Part shown: positions 9,505-19,235 of the stretch, in pieces
Numbering within the stretch: the stretch's first letter is position 1
Layout of the letters: every line of letters begins with the position of its first letter
Origin: Pseudoips prasinana
Taxonomy: Eukaryota; Arthropoda; Insecta; Lepidoptera; Nolidae
DNA: 64,000 bases
Assembly (NCBI GenBank): GCA_951640165.1
Contig: OX621260.1
Span: 12,852,001-12,916,000, forward strand
Direction: 5' to 3'
The notes under the pieces: model-generated
Told to the model about the DNA's origin: nothing
Database searches by the model: none
What the model saw: the letters and a program-made list of their open reading frames with translations, nothing else
Made by a program: the position numbers and the translations under genes

Positions 9505-9955
9505 GATACATTTAAACTAGATTACTAAAAAGTTTCATCAATCCGTTGAGTAGTTTTTGTGTAAAAGAGAAACAAACATCCATCCAACTAATATTTAAAT
9601 ACGATACCTTATAAAACACATATAACATCAATATTAGTGTTAGTTAAAGTTTTTGAGTAGGGATGTTTGTTACTCCTTTACGTAAAAACTACGTGACGGA
9701 TTTGGATGAAACGCTATAACTTATAAAGCTGTACCACGCGATTTTACCCGCGTTAAACTTTATAAATTATAGCCTATGTGTTAATCCAGGGTGTCAGCTA
9801 ACACCATACCAAATTTTATTAAAATCGCTACAGCCGTTTAGATGTGAAGAAGTAACAAACATGCACACTCACACAATCGCAAACTTTCACCTTTATAATA
9901 TTGGTGAGATAACGCGGGTGAAACCGCGGGGCACAGCTATACATAACAAACTACA
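9505..9955. mobile_element. Nested Helitron (Lep1-like) fragments
   Basis: A minus-strand copy (about 9738-9905) runs from TATTATAAAGGTGAAAGTTT to TTAACGCGGGTAAAATCGCG. It sits between plus-strand Helitron pieces at 9655-9735 (GGGATGTTTGTTACTCCTTT) and 9906-9950 (AACGCGGGTGAAACCGCGGG-GCACAGCTAT). Another minus fragment lies at 9505-9600. This looks like one Helitron inside another. Confidence 0.55.
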
Positions 9956-10079
9956 TCAAACCAACACACCAGTTATTCAAAAAGTTCTTACTTTTCTTAG
10001 TCCTCAACTCATCTCTAGAACTTATCAAAAGCAACCAACACCATTTAACGACAAACTTGATTACAAGAGTAAATAGTAA

Positions 10080-10320
10080 AGTTTAAATTAACATTTCATC
10101 GCTTGGTCGTATTTCAGCGACTCATGCTTCATATTTTGACGTGGCCATAAATCTATTCATCTCTTGCCGGTAATAAAATCAATATAAATTATCGGTATGT
10201 AAGAGAGATTTCTAAATAATATAGTATTAAACTTGTAGTGATTCAAAATATAACTGTTAATAGCACAGCTTGATAAAATCAGCTTGTTCACCGCAGAAAA
10301 ATCATCTTCTTTATTTTAAG
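10080..10320. other. Unannotated stretch
   Basis: AT-rich; no element recognised. Confidence 0.35.
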
Positions 10321-10324
10321 GCTG

Positions 10325-10560
10325 GGGGAACACCTCATCATCATCAGCCTGATATCGTCCACTGCTGGACATAGGCCTCCCCCAAAGGTTTCTACAAAGT
10401 TGCTATTTTGAACAGAGTCACCGCGTTTGGCAGGCGAGTTGGTGCCCGCAGTTAGGTGGTAGCTAGTACACAGGTGAAGCTGCTGCCCGGTTACCCGGTG
10501 TATCCCTTAGTCGCCTTATACGACACCCACGGGACGGTTTGGGGAGGCCCTGTTTAAGTT
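10325..10560 (-). mobile_element. RTE-tailed element (divergent family A/B type)
   Basis: Starts CATCATCATCAGCCTGATAT and CCACTGCTGGACATAGGCCT, the inverse of the RTE-like 3' tail. It continues through GTTTGGCAGGCGAGTTGG to ACACCCACGGGACGGTTTGG, the last part shared with the 5' side of family B. A distinct subfamily. Confidence 0.6.
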
Positions 10561-10719
10561 TCATGTTAATAAGTGAAAAAAAGCATGTATCTACCTACGC
10601 CGTAGTGAGCTTAATTCATGAATGAATTTTCTTCGAACAATCCGTAGTGTAATTTTGACTTAAGCATTATACAATAATATAAAAATATTATAATTAGATA
10701 TCCCATAGGGTCTTTTGAA

Positions 10720-10800
10720 GTACGGAGACGCTCGGATATTAAAACACTTTTTAGCACCCATCTATAGTTGGACTTCGCTGTTATTCAATAACACTGAGGC
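10720..10800 (-). mobile_element. 5S-derived SINE family G fragment
   Basis: GTACGGAGACGCTCGGATAT, CACTTTTTAGCACCCATCTA and TAGTTGGACT correspond to the join of C-box and central domain in family G. Confidence 0.45.
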
Positions 10801-11365
10801 ACTCAATACTGAACAATAGGATAGTATAGATAGGTAGGGCGCCAATGTTATTTTACGAAATAATATAATATTAATGATCTTAAATGATGATTTCTTTATT
10901 CCCGAAGAATAAAAATAATTTTATTTTTATAATTTGTTATATATTTTTAACGACTTATATATACGTAAAATATAATAAATAAATATCAAAACGAGACACA
11001 GAAGTATTTTACATCACATTAAGTATGTCAAGATACCTGAGCAACATAAACGTACTAAAAAAGATGATACAACTAATAACTCCAAACTGTAACATCGAGA
11101 AGTACAAAATAGCACATTGTATATTTGTTTAACGGTCCAGTTAATCATAGTATCAGTTGAACTATGCCCTAATCGCGTTACTATTAAATTAAAAGTATCA
11201 CGACTCCGTCCAGTCTTTTGTTTATGATTGTTTTAATTTAATTTATTACTCAAATTATCATCTATTCAAGATTTAGTAGGTTAATAATAGCCTGGCTGGC
11301 CTAGAAATTAATTCTATGGATTAAGTTATGTTCTAATGGTTTTAAAATATATATTAGTAACCTTC
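10801..11365. other. Unannotated AT-rich stretch
   Basis: No gene or recognisable repeat. The 10900-10990 part is over 80% AT by eye. Confidence 0.4.
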
Positions 11366-11366
11366 T

Positions 11367-11523
11367 TCAGCGTGGGCAGGCCCCCTAAAACGTGGACCGA
11401 TGATCTTGTGAGGGTCACTGGACGTCGCTGGATGCTGATAGTGGCAAATGTGGAGATCTATGGGGAGACATTCGTCCAGCAGTGAGCGTCTTTCGGCTAC
11501 AGTGATGATGATGATGATGATGA
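11367..11523 (+). mobile_element. RTE-clade LINE 3' tail, family A
   Basis: CAGCGTGGGCAGGCCCCCTA, GTGGACCGATGATCTTGTGA, CGCTGGATGCTGATAGTGG, GTCCAGCAGTGAGCGTCTTT and a (GATGAT)n tail at 11505-11523. Translating the RTE frame gives TWTDDLVRV then GRRWMLIV, the usual C-terminus. Confidence 0.75.
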
Positions 11524-11559
11524 ACCTGCTTCCAGGGTAACGAATAATTTATAGGATAA

Positions 11560-11890
11560 TAATGTTCTCCTGGTCGATTTCGGCCACGGCGGCCAATCTC
11601 AATGGAGACTAGCTATCTGCGCGGGAAATATTATAGTGCACTAGAGTGTACGCAAACACAGGGGCACTTTCTATTTGATCAGTCTCGTGATCGGATGGGA
11701 CAACTAGCGACACGACCGGAAAGAGGTCAAGTACAGGAGCGACGGCGTTACGAGCTCTCCGAGGCACGGGGGTGTAATACCGCCAACTCTCAGGTGTCGG
11801 GCTGATATTGAGAAAAATCTAATAATCTCTTTTTAGCTCGACCCAGAATTTGAACCCAGGCCCCCAATATTTGCGCTTTAACACGCAAGT
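11560..11890 (-). mobile_element. tRNA-derived long SINE, family F
   Basis: In minus orientation it runs from the head (TGGGTTCAAATTCTGGGTCG, 11830-11860) through the central domain (GTGCCTCGGAGAGCTCGTAA, about 11755-11780), CTCTTTCCGGTCGTGTCGCT and GATCACGAGACTGAT to GAGACTGGCC...AGGAGAACATTATTATCC. It pairs with copies at 28513 and 31885. Confidence 0.7.
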
Positions 11891-12015
11891 ATAATACATA
11901 GAAATTAGTATTGGAAGTCTAGCTTAGCCATCAGGGTAACTAATGGTGCGCTTTGGCGATGGCAATAGTCATAAAAACACAATAATTCTAAAATCCATGT
12001 ATGTTACATGTTTCA

Positions 12016-12226
12016 AGATATTTTTTTTTTAAAGACTACGCTTGGTAATATAATCCCTGTGTCACGGGGTACTTTACAAACATATAATAGACGGACACAA
12101 ATTTCATCCAGACTCAGCACAACTATTTGTGTGTCACACAAATTGTTGTCCAGCGCGGGACTCGAACCCGCGACACGAAGCGGCGAGGCGACTGTCTTAG
12201 CCGCTGCGCCACACGTGCAGTCAAAC
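12016..12226 (-). mobile_element. tRNA-derived SINE, family H (best copy)
   Basis: The minus-strand head has A-box GTGTGGCGCAGCGGCTAAGA and B-box GCGGGTTCGAGTCCCGCG, followed by GACAACAATTTGTGTGACAC, GAGTCTGGATGAAATTTGTG, CCGTCTATTATATGTTTGTA, AAGTACCCCGTGACACAGGG and a poly-T/A end at 12016-12030. The acceptor stem is not tRNA-like, so this is a SINE rather than a tRNA gene. Confidence 0.8.
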
Positions 12227-12635
12227 AAGAAGTCAAATAAAAACTAGTTAGTCGTCCATACGAGCCATGGTGCCACTTTAAATAGGCTCATATATTAAGG
12301 AGGCCCAACACAGATAATGATATGATTAATGCGGAAACGTTGACAAGACATTGACAAGACTCTATTATGTCCAAAACGAATTATGCAACAGCTTCTATCA
12401 TTCAATCATAGACAGTTGTTGTTGTTGCTAAATAAATGTCATCATAGTGTTGTAGAACAATGACGTTACGTTACATTATATTATAAACACATTGCTCTGT
12501 GGTCGATGACATAGTACAGTTACGTGTGAGGTAGTTTATATAAACTGGTTCATATTTAGGTAACACTATATGACAAAAGTAGTCATAGGAATTAATGAAT
12601 TCTGTTACTCAAAAGTGAGACACAGAAGGTACTAG

Positions 12636-12662
12636 TCGCTTAACCTCGCCAATCACTTACAG
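12636..12662 (-). mobile_element. 5S-like SINE fragment
   Basis: CTTAACCTCGCCAATCACTT matches the 5S-head region of family G in inverse orientation. Very short. Confidence 0.4.
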
Positions 12663-12682
12663 ATTGGTTGTACAATTACAAT

Positions 12683-12737
12683 TTTTAAGGGAGTTTATCT
12701 TGTGTGATAGGCTACCTATCACACAACTCCCTTAAAA
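12683..12737. repeat. Short fold-back hairpin
   Basis: TTTTAAGGGAGTT...TGTGTGATAGG is mirrored by CCTATCACACAACTCCCTTA with a very short loop. The left arm carries a 5-nt bulge (TATCT). Confidence 0.75.
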
Positions 12738-13690
12738 TCATCCAAATATATGACAAAACATTGATATTTTTTACATTTTAAAAATTAATAATGCTGACTC
12801 TGGTAGGTACTACATAAAAATGTATATTGCACATATTTGCACATATTTAGCCTATCCCATGCCCTTAATACCAAATAATAGTGACATATTTGTATTTTTT
12901 CTAATTTGAGAAATATCATAAGCAACTCAACGCTATCTAGTGTCTCGGAAGACATTGACATTTTCTCTAATAAAGTAGAAAAATATTATTCTCTAATTAG
13001 TACACATCTCAATGATATGGAATAGTTGGAATAATTCTATAATGTTAACTATTTTAATTTCATTTAATTCAAATTTTTTTGTAAAAAGTGAAACGGTTGT
13101 CTTAATTATATATCTTGTTTTGTAAAATTTAAATGTATGCTGTGGTCTCCTATAATTGAGGAAGCACAAGGCTTTTAATTATTGTTGTCAACTATAGCAA
13201 GTAAGGAGTATTCTTTCTTGGAGATCCAAATGAAATAAATATTATCTAGATTTATGCTTTTCAACCTCTTTGATTCGACTACCACGCGGACGAAGTCACG
13301 GGTAAACGGCTAAGCAAATAAAGCAAGTTGTGATATTGACAACACTATATAAGAAACTTCATTAGAGATTTCTCGACTCACAAAAATATTCTGAAATATA
13401 AACATACAAAGTAGTTAATGTTATATCGGAAATGGGTAATACAGTATTACCGTTTAGTACTATAAACATAGGTAAACGTCTATAAAAATGAGCCTTATAC
13501 TTAAGTGTAATTAGGCATAAAATGCATGAATTACCTTTTACGATATCGTAACAATATCTTAATTATTTCACTGCTTATAATAGGTACGGTAAATATTGCA
13601 CAATGAATTACCGTAAATTATGTTCAATCCTTTTAAAAGTGCAATAGAACTTTGTATTAGATAATCATTTGAATAAGGATGGTTTGTGTT
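12738..13690. other. Unannotated AT-rich stretch
   Basis: No recognisable gene. CGACTACCACGCGGACGAAG at 13276 resembles the 3' segment of Helitrons, but no CTAG boundary was seen. Confidence 0.4.
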
Positions 13691-13693
13691 TTA

Positions 13694-14151
13694 TCTATAC
13701 TAATATTATAAAGAGGCAACGTTTGTGAGTTTGTGACGTTTGTAAGGGGTAATCTCTGGATCTACTGAACTGATTTTAAAAATTATTTCACCAAAAGAAA
13801 GCTACGTTACTGTGGAGTGTCATAGGCTATGAAAAATTCCAAAATTAAAATGGATCTTTACTTAAACTTGAATAATGTAATCCAAGTTGCGGGACATTCT
13901 CTGACGAAATCGGAGACGTCCTCATGAAAGGGCAGGTCAGAAGTACCCTAAACCGGCGAGCATGTATTAAGAATATAATGACAGTAATCGAGGCAAAAGA
14001 CGTGTGCAAAGATCGTGACAAATAGAAATCCGTTGTCTCTGCCTACCCCTCTGGGAAACAGGCGTGAGTCTATGTATGTATGTAAGTTGCGGGACAAACG
14101 GACAGGGACAAAAATATATTTATAACGCGGAACGAAGTCCGCGGGCACTAA
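13694..14151 (+). mobile_element. Helitron with a LINE fragment inserted
   Basis: 5' end A|TCTATACTAATATTATAAAG and 3' end GAAGTCCGCGGGCACTAA|T fit Helitron ends (TC...CTRR, A|T target). A LINE fragment (13897-14083), bounded by a 13-bp direct repeat, interrupts it. Removing the insert and one repeat copy restores a 258-bp element. No Rep/helicase coding, so non-autonomous. Confidence 0.75.
13897..14083 (+). pseudogene. Non-LTR family S C-terminal fragment with (TATG)n tail
   Basis: The frame encodes SDEIGDVLMKGQVRSTLNRR, ACIKNIMTVIEAKDVCKDRD then, after one in-frame TAG, KSVVSAYPSGKQA and a stop, followed by TATGTATGTATGT. It is flanked by AAGTTGCGGGACA (13884-13896, 14084-14096). Heavily 5'-truncated. 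A related frame (SDQIGDVLKKGQVKSILNRH) occurs at 47056-47165, minus strand. Confidence 0.75.
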
Positions 14152-14379
14152 TAGTTTAATTATATTCTTATATACTGCACTAACATTACTGAGTCATGTC
14201 ATAATTCTTACAATCTAACTGCTCGATGCAATTTGATGAAATTGTTTGATTTCCCTGCACTCTTCCGTGTTAGTTACGTTCATTTGTGACTGACTTAAAA
14301 GAATGTGGCACACTTGTAAAATGATGAAAAATACGGTAAAAGATACAGCCACGAACAAAACTTATATTGCGAGCAAATG

Positions 14380-14502
14380 TCGCTCATAAATGTTTGTATG
14401 CCTGAATAAACAGAATGTACAAGGATTCTTTATATATCTGTAACACCAATTGTAACCTACATTCTATGTAAATAAATGATTACTTACTTACTTACTATCG
14501 GA
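14380..14502 (+). mobile_element. Probable retroelement 3' end with (TTAC)n tail
   Basis: GCCTGAATAAACAGAATGTA and CTATGTAAATAAATGATTAC run into TTACTTACTTACT. An AATAAA signal followed by a tetranucleotide run is typical of CR1/L2-group 3' ends. No coding seen. Confidence 0.45.
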
Positions 14503-14617
14503 TTATAATGCAGGGGAAATCGTGCAAAATGGCTGTGTGTTTGTGTGTGTGTGGCTTCCATGGGCCTCATAAGAAGGCTTTAGGCTTGCCTAAAAGGAAT
14601 TTGGGATGAAACAATAA

Positions 14618-14842
14618 TATCCTAGGACATTATTCACACACGGTCATCTGATCTCAAACTAAGCAGAGCTTGTACTATGGAAACCAGATAACTGATATAT
14701 TACACATCTGATAATTGATAATTACCCCCAGACTCAGCACAAACAGACAAGATCTTGCACATTAGTATCTGTCCTGGGTGAGAATCGAATCCACGACCTG
14801 CAGCATGAAAGGCATTTACCAACCACGCCAACCAGCTTATGC
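14618..14842 (-). mobile_element. tRNA-derived SINE, family E
   Basis: Tail CTAGGACATTATTCACACAC, CATCTGATCTCAAACTAAGC and AGAGCTTGTACTATGGAAAC leads to the minus-strand head with B-box GTGGATTCGATTCTCACCCA and A-box GTTGGCGTGGTTGGTAAATG. Nearly full length. Confidence 0.8.
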
Positions 14843-14889
14843 CTATGTTTAAAGAGAACCCTGCGAGTTCGAATCAGAAATGCAAAAAT

Positions 14890-15030
14890 ATGTAAGCGAA
14901 CTAAACTAACCTCCGTAGCGCAAAGAATTGGCCAGCTAAAGTGGCAGTGGGCAGGGCACATAGCTCCTAGAACTGACGGCCGCGGGGGCAGAAAAGTTCT
15001 CTAGTGGCGAACCGGAAGGACAAGCTTTCG
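14890..15030 (+). pseudogene. RTE-clade LINE coding fragment, family A (left part)
   Basis: One frame reads RIGQLKWQWAGHIAPRTDGR and GGRKVL, the conserved AKLKWQWAGHIARRTDGR block of lepidopteran RTE C-termini. It breaks off near GTACCGATATGG and resumes near 15470. Confidence 0.7.
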
Positions 15031-15465
15031 CAGGATGTACCGATATGGAGTAGTTTATTATACGGATCTTGTAGCAACAAGGAACAACTTCCGTGCGTTT
15101 AAGCGCTTTTGCCATACCTACTATTGGAATCAAATATAACAGCTCACTTAGGACCCTTAAATTGATCCTCGGTGCTATTGCAGCTGGCTTCTCTAGTTGC
15201 AATTCTCTCGTTTTATGAGGCTATAGCCTCTTTACATCATTCTGTCTCCTGCTTTGCTCTGGAGGGAAGTGGAACAATTCATTTTCTAACTCCTCCTTTT
15301 ATTTCTTTCTGATTAAATTCGTTGCGGGATCCAAGACAGTTAAAGCGATTCCCCGGGACATGCCTGAGCCTCACCGCTCAGTGTCATTTCATTGTGTGCC
15401 ACTGTTGATCCTGGCTTACAGGAGTTGCAGTGGTGGGTAAAAGGGAGGGACTAGTCCCGTGTACC
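15031..15465. other. Unclassified insert between two RTE pieces
   Basis: About 430 bp with GCCTCTTTACATCATTCTGT and CACCGCTCAGTGTCATTTCA. It is bounded on each side by TGTACCGATAT, so it may be an insertion with an 11-bp target duplication (15037-15047 and 15459-15469 approximately). Class not recognised. Confidence 0.4.
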
Positions 15466-15600
15466 GATATTAGTTACAAGATGCACCGATGAGGGTCGCT
15501 GGGGACCACTGGATGCGGGTAGTGCAAGATCAACAATTGTGGAGATATTTGGGGTAGGTCTATGTCCAGAAGTGGAAGTCTTTCCGCTGACATGATGCCC
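15466..15600 (+). mobile_element. RTE-clade LINE 3' tail, family A (right part)
   Basis: ACAAGATGCACCGATGAGGG, GGATGCGGGTAGTGCAAGAT, CAACAATTGTGGAGATATTT and TCTTTCCGCTGACATGATG follow the family A order. Confidence 0.65.
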
Positions 15601-16250
15601 ACTCTCTGTTACATTAATATCAATGATTACAATTCTAAAATGAACTATCAGCTTATTCTACATTGACATTATTTAATCGAGAAAACTTGGTTGATGTATT
15701 AAATGTTACTTTAAAAGCATTATTCGCAATGCAAAGCGTAAATCTAATTTATAAATTATTACATATATTTAAGTACTAGAAAGGGAAATTGGTACCTACT
15801 AATAATTCTTCTAGTGGTTATAATGCACTTCATTATTGTTTAATCACTGAAATTAGTGCCACGTTATGGATGGCAGAATACATTCGAATTTCAAAAAAAA
15901 AAAAAATTCGCCCATTCTATGGTGTTATTGCAGGATGATTAGGCATAAAATGAGCGGTAAAAAAACAATTGTATTATATTTTTTTATATAGGATTAATAA
16001 CGATTAAAAACAACACACTCACACAAATAAATTAAAGGCATTGGATACGTATAAAGTGTGCAAAACACATTTTTCATTGTTAGGCCAAAAAACGACAACA
16101 TTAAATGAAAATTATAACAATACTAGAAATCTGTAATTGACTTTCACGGCTTTTGATTAGTTCAGATAGTAATAAAATTATGGGACTACTGAGAAAGCAT
16201 TTCCCATCAAACAAAGCCCACAACAGAAAAAGAGCGCCACATGATAACAT
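15601..16250. other. Unannotated stretch
   Basis: AT-rich with an A-run at 15894. No gene or known repeat. Confidence 0.4.
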
Positions 16251-16252
16251 CC

Positions 16253-16460
16253 AAATTACTTCCACTGCTGGACAAAAGCCTCCCCAAATAGGGGGGTTGT
16301 GCCACAATCGCCACGCTTGGCAGACGGGTTGGCGATTGCAGTCTGATGATCATAGTTGACAGAAAACCGTTGCTGCCCTTTCTGTGGTATATTTCTATGC
16401 CACCCACGGGATTGTATGGGGTGATGATATTCTTCGCCGTCACCACACAGTAAGTACACA
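16253..16460 (-). mobile_element. Family B element with RTE-like tail
   Basis: CCACTGCTGGACAAAAGCCT, GCCACAATCGCCACGCTTGG, CAGACGGGTTGGCGAT, TCTGATGATCATAGT and GCCACCCACGGGATTG are colinear with the copies at 28915 and 42555. The minus strand ends GGAGGCTTTTGTCCAGCAGT, the RTE 3' terminus. Confidence 0.75.
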
Positions 16461-17560
16461 AAAAGTAGATCATTATATTCGAATTAACAACCTCTTTCTT
16501 TTCAAGCCAGCCAGAAAATGGATCGTTATTTTTTGTAACTAAAATGGATAGCCATAAATGCCAATAAAGCCTACGGTTAGAACCAGTCGCCATTATTATA
16601 AATTAAGGCTAAACAATACCCACTAAGATCTTATCAAGCCTTAAACTGGCCAAATGACAATAATCTACAGAGTGTAATGGATAACCAAACGAAAACTTAC
16701 GACGCATTTAGAAGACTATTGAATATATTTTTATTATTTTTCATTTGGTGATTTGTGGAATGCTCTGACATTATTAGTAAGTCAAGCAAAATCACAATTT
16801 CAGTTTCAGATATATCCAGTTTCTTTGGCTCAGGGCTCATCAGAGTTGTGTAAAACCAGCCAGCTATTCATAGTGTATAGATGCATTACAATCATTGCTC
16901 ATCACTCATCCTCCGCCCAGACAGGAAGAGGAAAGGACGGAGGCCGTTTAGGGTCCTATTTTCCATTTTTCCTCTTCACGGGAGCGGGCGTGCACGTGCT
17001 ACATAAGTTATTAAGATAATAAAAACAAATGCGAAACAGTATCTGGGGACTGCCGATAGAAGTGTAAACTATTTTTGACCCTGCTGATCTAAATAATCTA
17101 CAATATAATAGTTATACATGTGGCTCATGGGAATTGTGACGTGACGATAACGCGAGGGCCATGATTTATTGTTCAACCAAAAAGTGCTCATAGTTTTCAC
17201 ACCGAAATGAAGTGTTATCGAGGATGGTAATAAATATTAGTAGTACTAATCAATTATGTGCGTTTGGCTATCCCTTACCTATAATATATTTACATCCAAG
17301 ACCTGTTATCAACATGTCTCAAACCACATTTCGGCCTTCAAACTACCTTCAAACTGCCTCCAATTACCTTCAACTGGACAATGCTCGCTGCTCGCATTCT
17401 TCAAGCAAATGGTAATTATATGATAATCAGGTATTGCATCAAGCTTGTAAAATATGTCTATGCAATTGTTCGCATGTTTGCTTTGTACCAAGATACGAAA
17501 CAACTCTATTAATGATTGTGGTTTGTGTCTCTACATTTTATGAGTAATCATTTTTAAATT
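16461..17560. other. Unannotated stretch
   Basis: Contains an open frame (16753-17019) with a moderately GC-rich block (16900-17005) but no recognisable domain. GACGTGACGATAACGCGAGG at 17139 is another small GC-rich patch. No repeat family assigned. Confidence 0.35.
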
Positions 17561-17567
17561 TAAATAA

Positions 17568-17645
17568 ATATCTTGGGACAAATAACACACAGCCACCTGA
17601 TCCCAAACTATGACAACCAGAAAACTGATATGTTTCTATATATTA
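17568..17645 (-). mobile_element. SINE family E, 3' tail fragment
   Basis: CTTGGGACAAATAACACACA, GCCACCTGATCCCAAACTA and CAACCAGAAAACTGATATG match the inverse SINE E tail. Confidence 0.65.
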
Positions 17646-17647
17646 TA

Positions 17648-18042
17648 ACTAAATTACTTACTTATCGTATAGACAGTGGTTACCCTGGTGTCAGAGTTGT
17701 TTAAGCCACCCATTAGGACCCATTAACCCCTCTGACATGGCTTAGCGACTATTGCCTAATGGCCACAACCGGGACCGACAGCTTAGGCTCTAGACAGACG
17801 GACCGCATTTCAAGCAGTTCAAGTGCAGTTTGAATGCAGTTGACACGACTGCAATAGAACTGCAAAACCAAACGCGCTGTCCGATTGCAGTTCTATTACA
17901 GTCGGCGTGCAGTTGCAGCTGAAATGCGGTCCGTCTGTCTAGAGCCTTCACGTGCCCTTTGGCGGTCGTCCATCTATGGACTGACCGCGAGCCTTGTTAC
18001 TTAACCTTGCCAATCACTTACGCACCGGTGAGAGCACCTGGC
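17648..18042 (-). mobile_element. 5S-rRNA-derived SINE, family G, split by a MITE
   Basis: The minus strand has 5S-like CTCTCACCGGTGCGTAAGTG, AAGGTTAAGTAAC and CGCGGTCAGTCCATAGATGG (17962-18030), then after the MITE the 3' body (GGTCCCGGTTGTGGCC) and a tail next to CGATAAGTAAGTAA (17650-17665). The MITE lies in the central domain between GACAGCTTA and CACGTGCCC. Confidence 0.75.
17786..17946. mobile_element. Fold-back MITE (copy 1)
   Basis: 161 bp. Termini GGCTCTAGACAGACGGACCG and CGGTCCGTCTGTCTAGAGCC are perfect inverted repeats. Inside, CGACTGCAATAGAACTGCAA is mirrored by TTGCAGTTCTATTACAGTCG, so almost the whole element is one hairpin. Flanks TTA/TTC suggest a 3-bp TWA-like target site as in PIF/Harbinger, but this is weak. 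A second copy is at 47203-47374. Confidence 0.85.
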
Positions 18043-18212
18043 TATAAAAATTAGTAAATAAAAAAATACTGTTGCCTCATATCAAATTCGTAGTCGTTTA
18101 ATAAATGTTACACTTAGTTATAAATTTTAGTGTTAGTTTTTTAACCCATGCATGTCAGAAATACTACTATATAGTTAAGTATACATATTTATTTCTAGTT
18201 ACATATAGATAT

Positions 18213-18342
18213 TCCCGCGGGTCGCGGGAAGCCGCTGGATGCGGGCAGCGCAGGACAAGCTATTGTGGAGATCCTTGGGGGATGCTTTTGTCCAGCAGTG
18301 GACGTCTTTCGGCTGATATGATGATGATGATGATGATGATGA
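18213..18342 (+). mobile_element. RTE-clade LINE 3' tail, family A
   Basis: CGGGAAGCCGCTGGATGCGG, GACAAGCTATTGTGGAGATC, GTCCAGCAGTGGACGTCTTT, CGGCTGATATGATGATG and a 7-unit (ATG)n tail at 18318-18341. Confidence 0.8.
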
Positions 18343-18354
18343 CATATAGTATAG

Positions 18355-18560
18355 ATATTTAGGTACATACACGGATTGTTAAAACATTTATAACAATTAT
18401 TTTATAATAGTAATGATATTTAGCTGTTTTTGTTTGTATTAAGTTATTGTCAAAGAGATAATGTTTAGGTTTAACTATCGAAATTATATATATATATAAA
18501 ATATAGTTCAAACTATATTTTACTACATATTGTCTGATAGTATCTCGGCACTTGCTAGCT
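18355..18560 (-). mobile_element. Family N LINE 3' UTR fragment
   Basis: ACATTTATAACAATTATTTT, AATGATATTTAGCTG, TATTAAGTTATTGTCAA, GAGATAATGTTTA and TTTTACTACATATTGTCTGA are colinear with 41600-41740. Non-coding portion. Confidence 0.55.
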
Positions 18561-18623
18561 AAGTGGCAACTTTGATTAAATTATTGTCGTTTTTTTCTCG
18601 TCTGATGTTCGAGATCACGCAAG

Positions 18624-18884
18624 TTAGCGATCGCTCGTTATTTGATTGTTCTGATTTGCGGAAACGATATCGTGAGCTATATGATCATTTGAAATTAACA
18701 GTGACTCACAACATGAATGCGGATATGACTTTAAAGATGTGATATTCTTCTCCAGTACATCTACCACGACTCCATCTAGTTTACTTACTCTAATAAACTT
18801 GCCGTTTTTCAGTTCAGACATTTTAAGTTCATTGAAGTTTCCGCTAGGGGCGCTGCTAGTTAATGGCAAAACTGCAAGTATCAT
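18624..18884 (-). CDS. Orphan ORF or candidate exon, function unknown
   Basis: An ATG-started frame of 86 codons, not overlapping any repeat I recognise. The protein is MILAVLPLTSSAPSGNFNEL... then MSELKNGKFIRVSKLDGVVV... with no domain I can name and a weakly hydrophobic N-terminus. The minus strand also carries an acceptor-like TTTATTTTCTCAATGATACTTGCAG at 18894-18870 and a donor-like AGA|GTAAGT near 18790, so residues LPLTSSAPSG...GKFIR could be an internal exon of about 80 bp. Coding status is unproven; a chance ORF remains likely. Confidence 0.25.
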   Translation of the reverse strand: MILAVLPLTSSAPSGNFNELKMSELKNGKFIRVSKLDGVVVDVLEKNITSLKSYPHSCCESLLISNDHIAHDIVSANQNNQITSDR

Positions 18885-18946
18885 TGAGAAAATAAACTAC
18901 ATGAACTTGTGGTAGCCATGCTGTGCTAATTATAAACGCACGACGG

Positions 18947-19235
18947 GCCTGTTGGCGTGGTTGACAAATGCTTGCTTTTCACGCCGGAGGTCGTGGGTTC
19001 GATTCCCACCCAGGACAAATATTTATGAACATGTCTGTTTGTCCTGAGTCTGAGTGTAATTATCTATATAATTATGTATGTATGTATTATTATTATTATT
19101 AAGTATGTATTTACAAAAGAAAAGTATTATATGTAGTATATCAGTTATCTGGTGTCCATAGTACAAGCTCTGCTTAGTTTGGGATCAGATGGCCGTGTGT
19201 AAATAATGTCCCAGGATATTATTATTATTTATTGC
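18947..19235 (+). mobile_element. tRNA-derived SINE, family E (full-length-like)
   Basis: Head GGCCTGTTGGCGTGGTTGAC (A-box) and CGTGGGTTCGATTCCCACCC (B-box) are followed by AACATGTCTGTTTGTCCTGA, GTGTAATTATCTATATAATT, CCATAGTACAAGCTCTGCTT, GATCAGATGGCCGTGTGTAA and GTCCCAGGATATTATTATTA. Near-identical in plan to 60136-60398. The (ATT)n end is its tail. Confidence 0.85.

Noticed and set aside
12140..12224. tRNA gene on the minus strand
   Set aside because: A- and B-boxes are good, but the acceptor and D stems do not pair and the sequence continues into a SINE body shared with other copies. The same applies to 9289, 18947, 28513, 40280, 49828 and 60136.
16207..16593. 128-codon minus-strand ORF
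   Set aside because: It runs through the family B element; residues such as GEAFVQQW reflect the RTE-like tail, not a separate gene.
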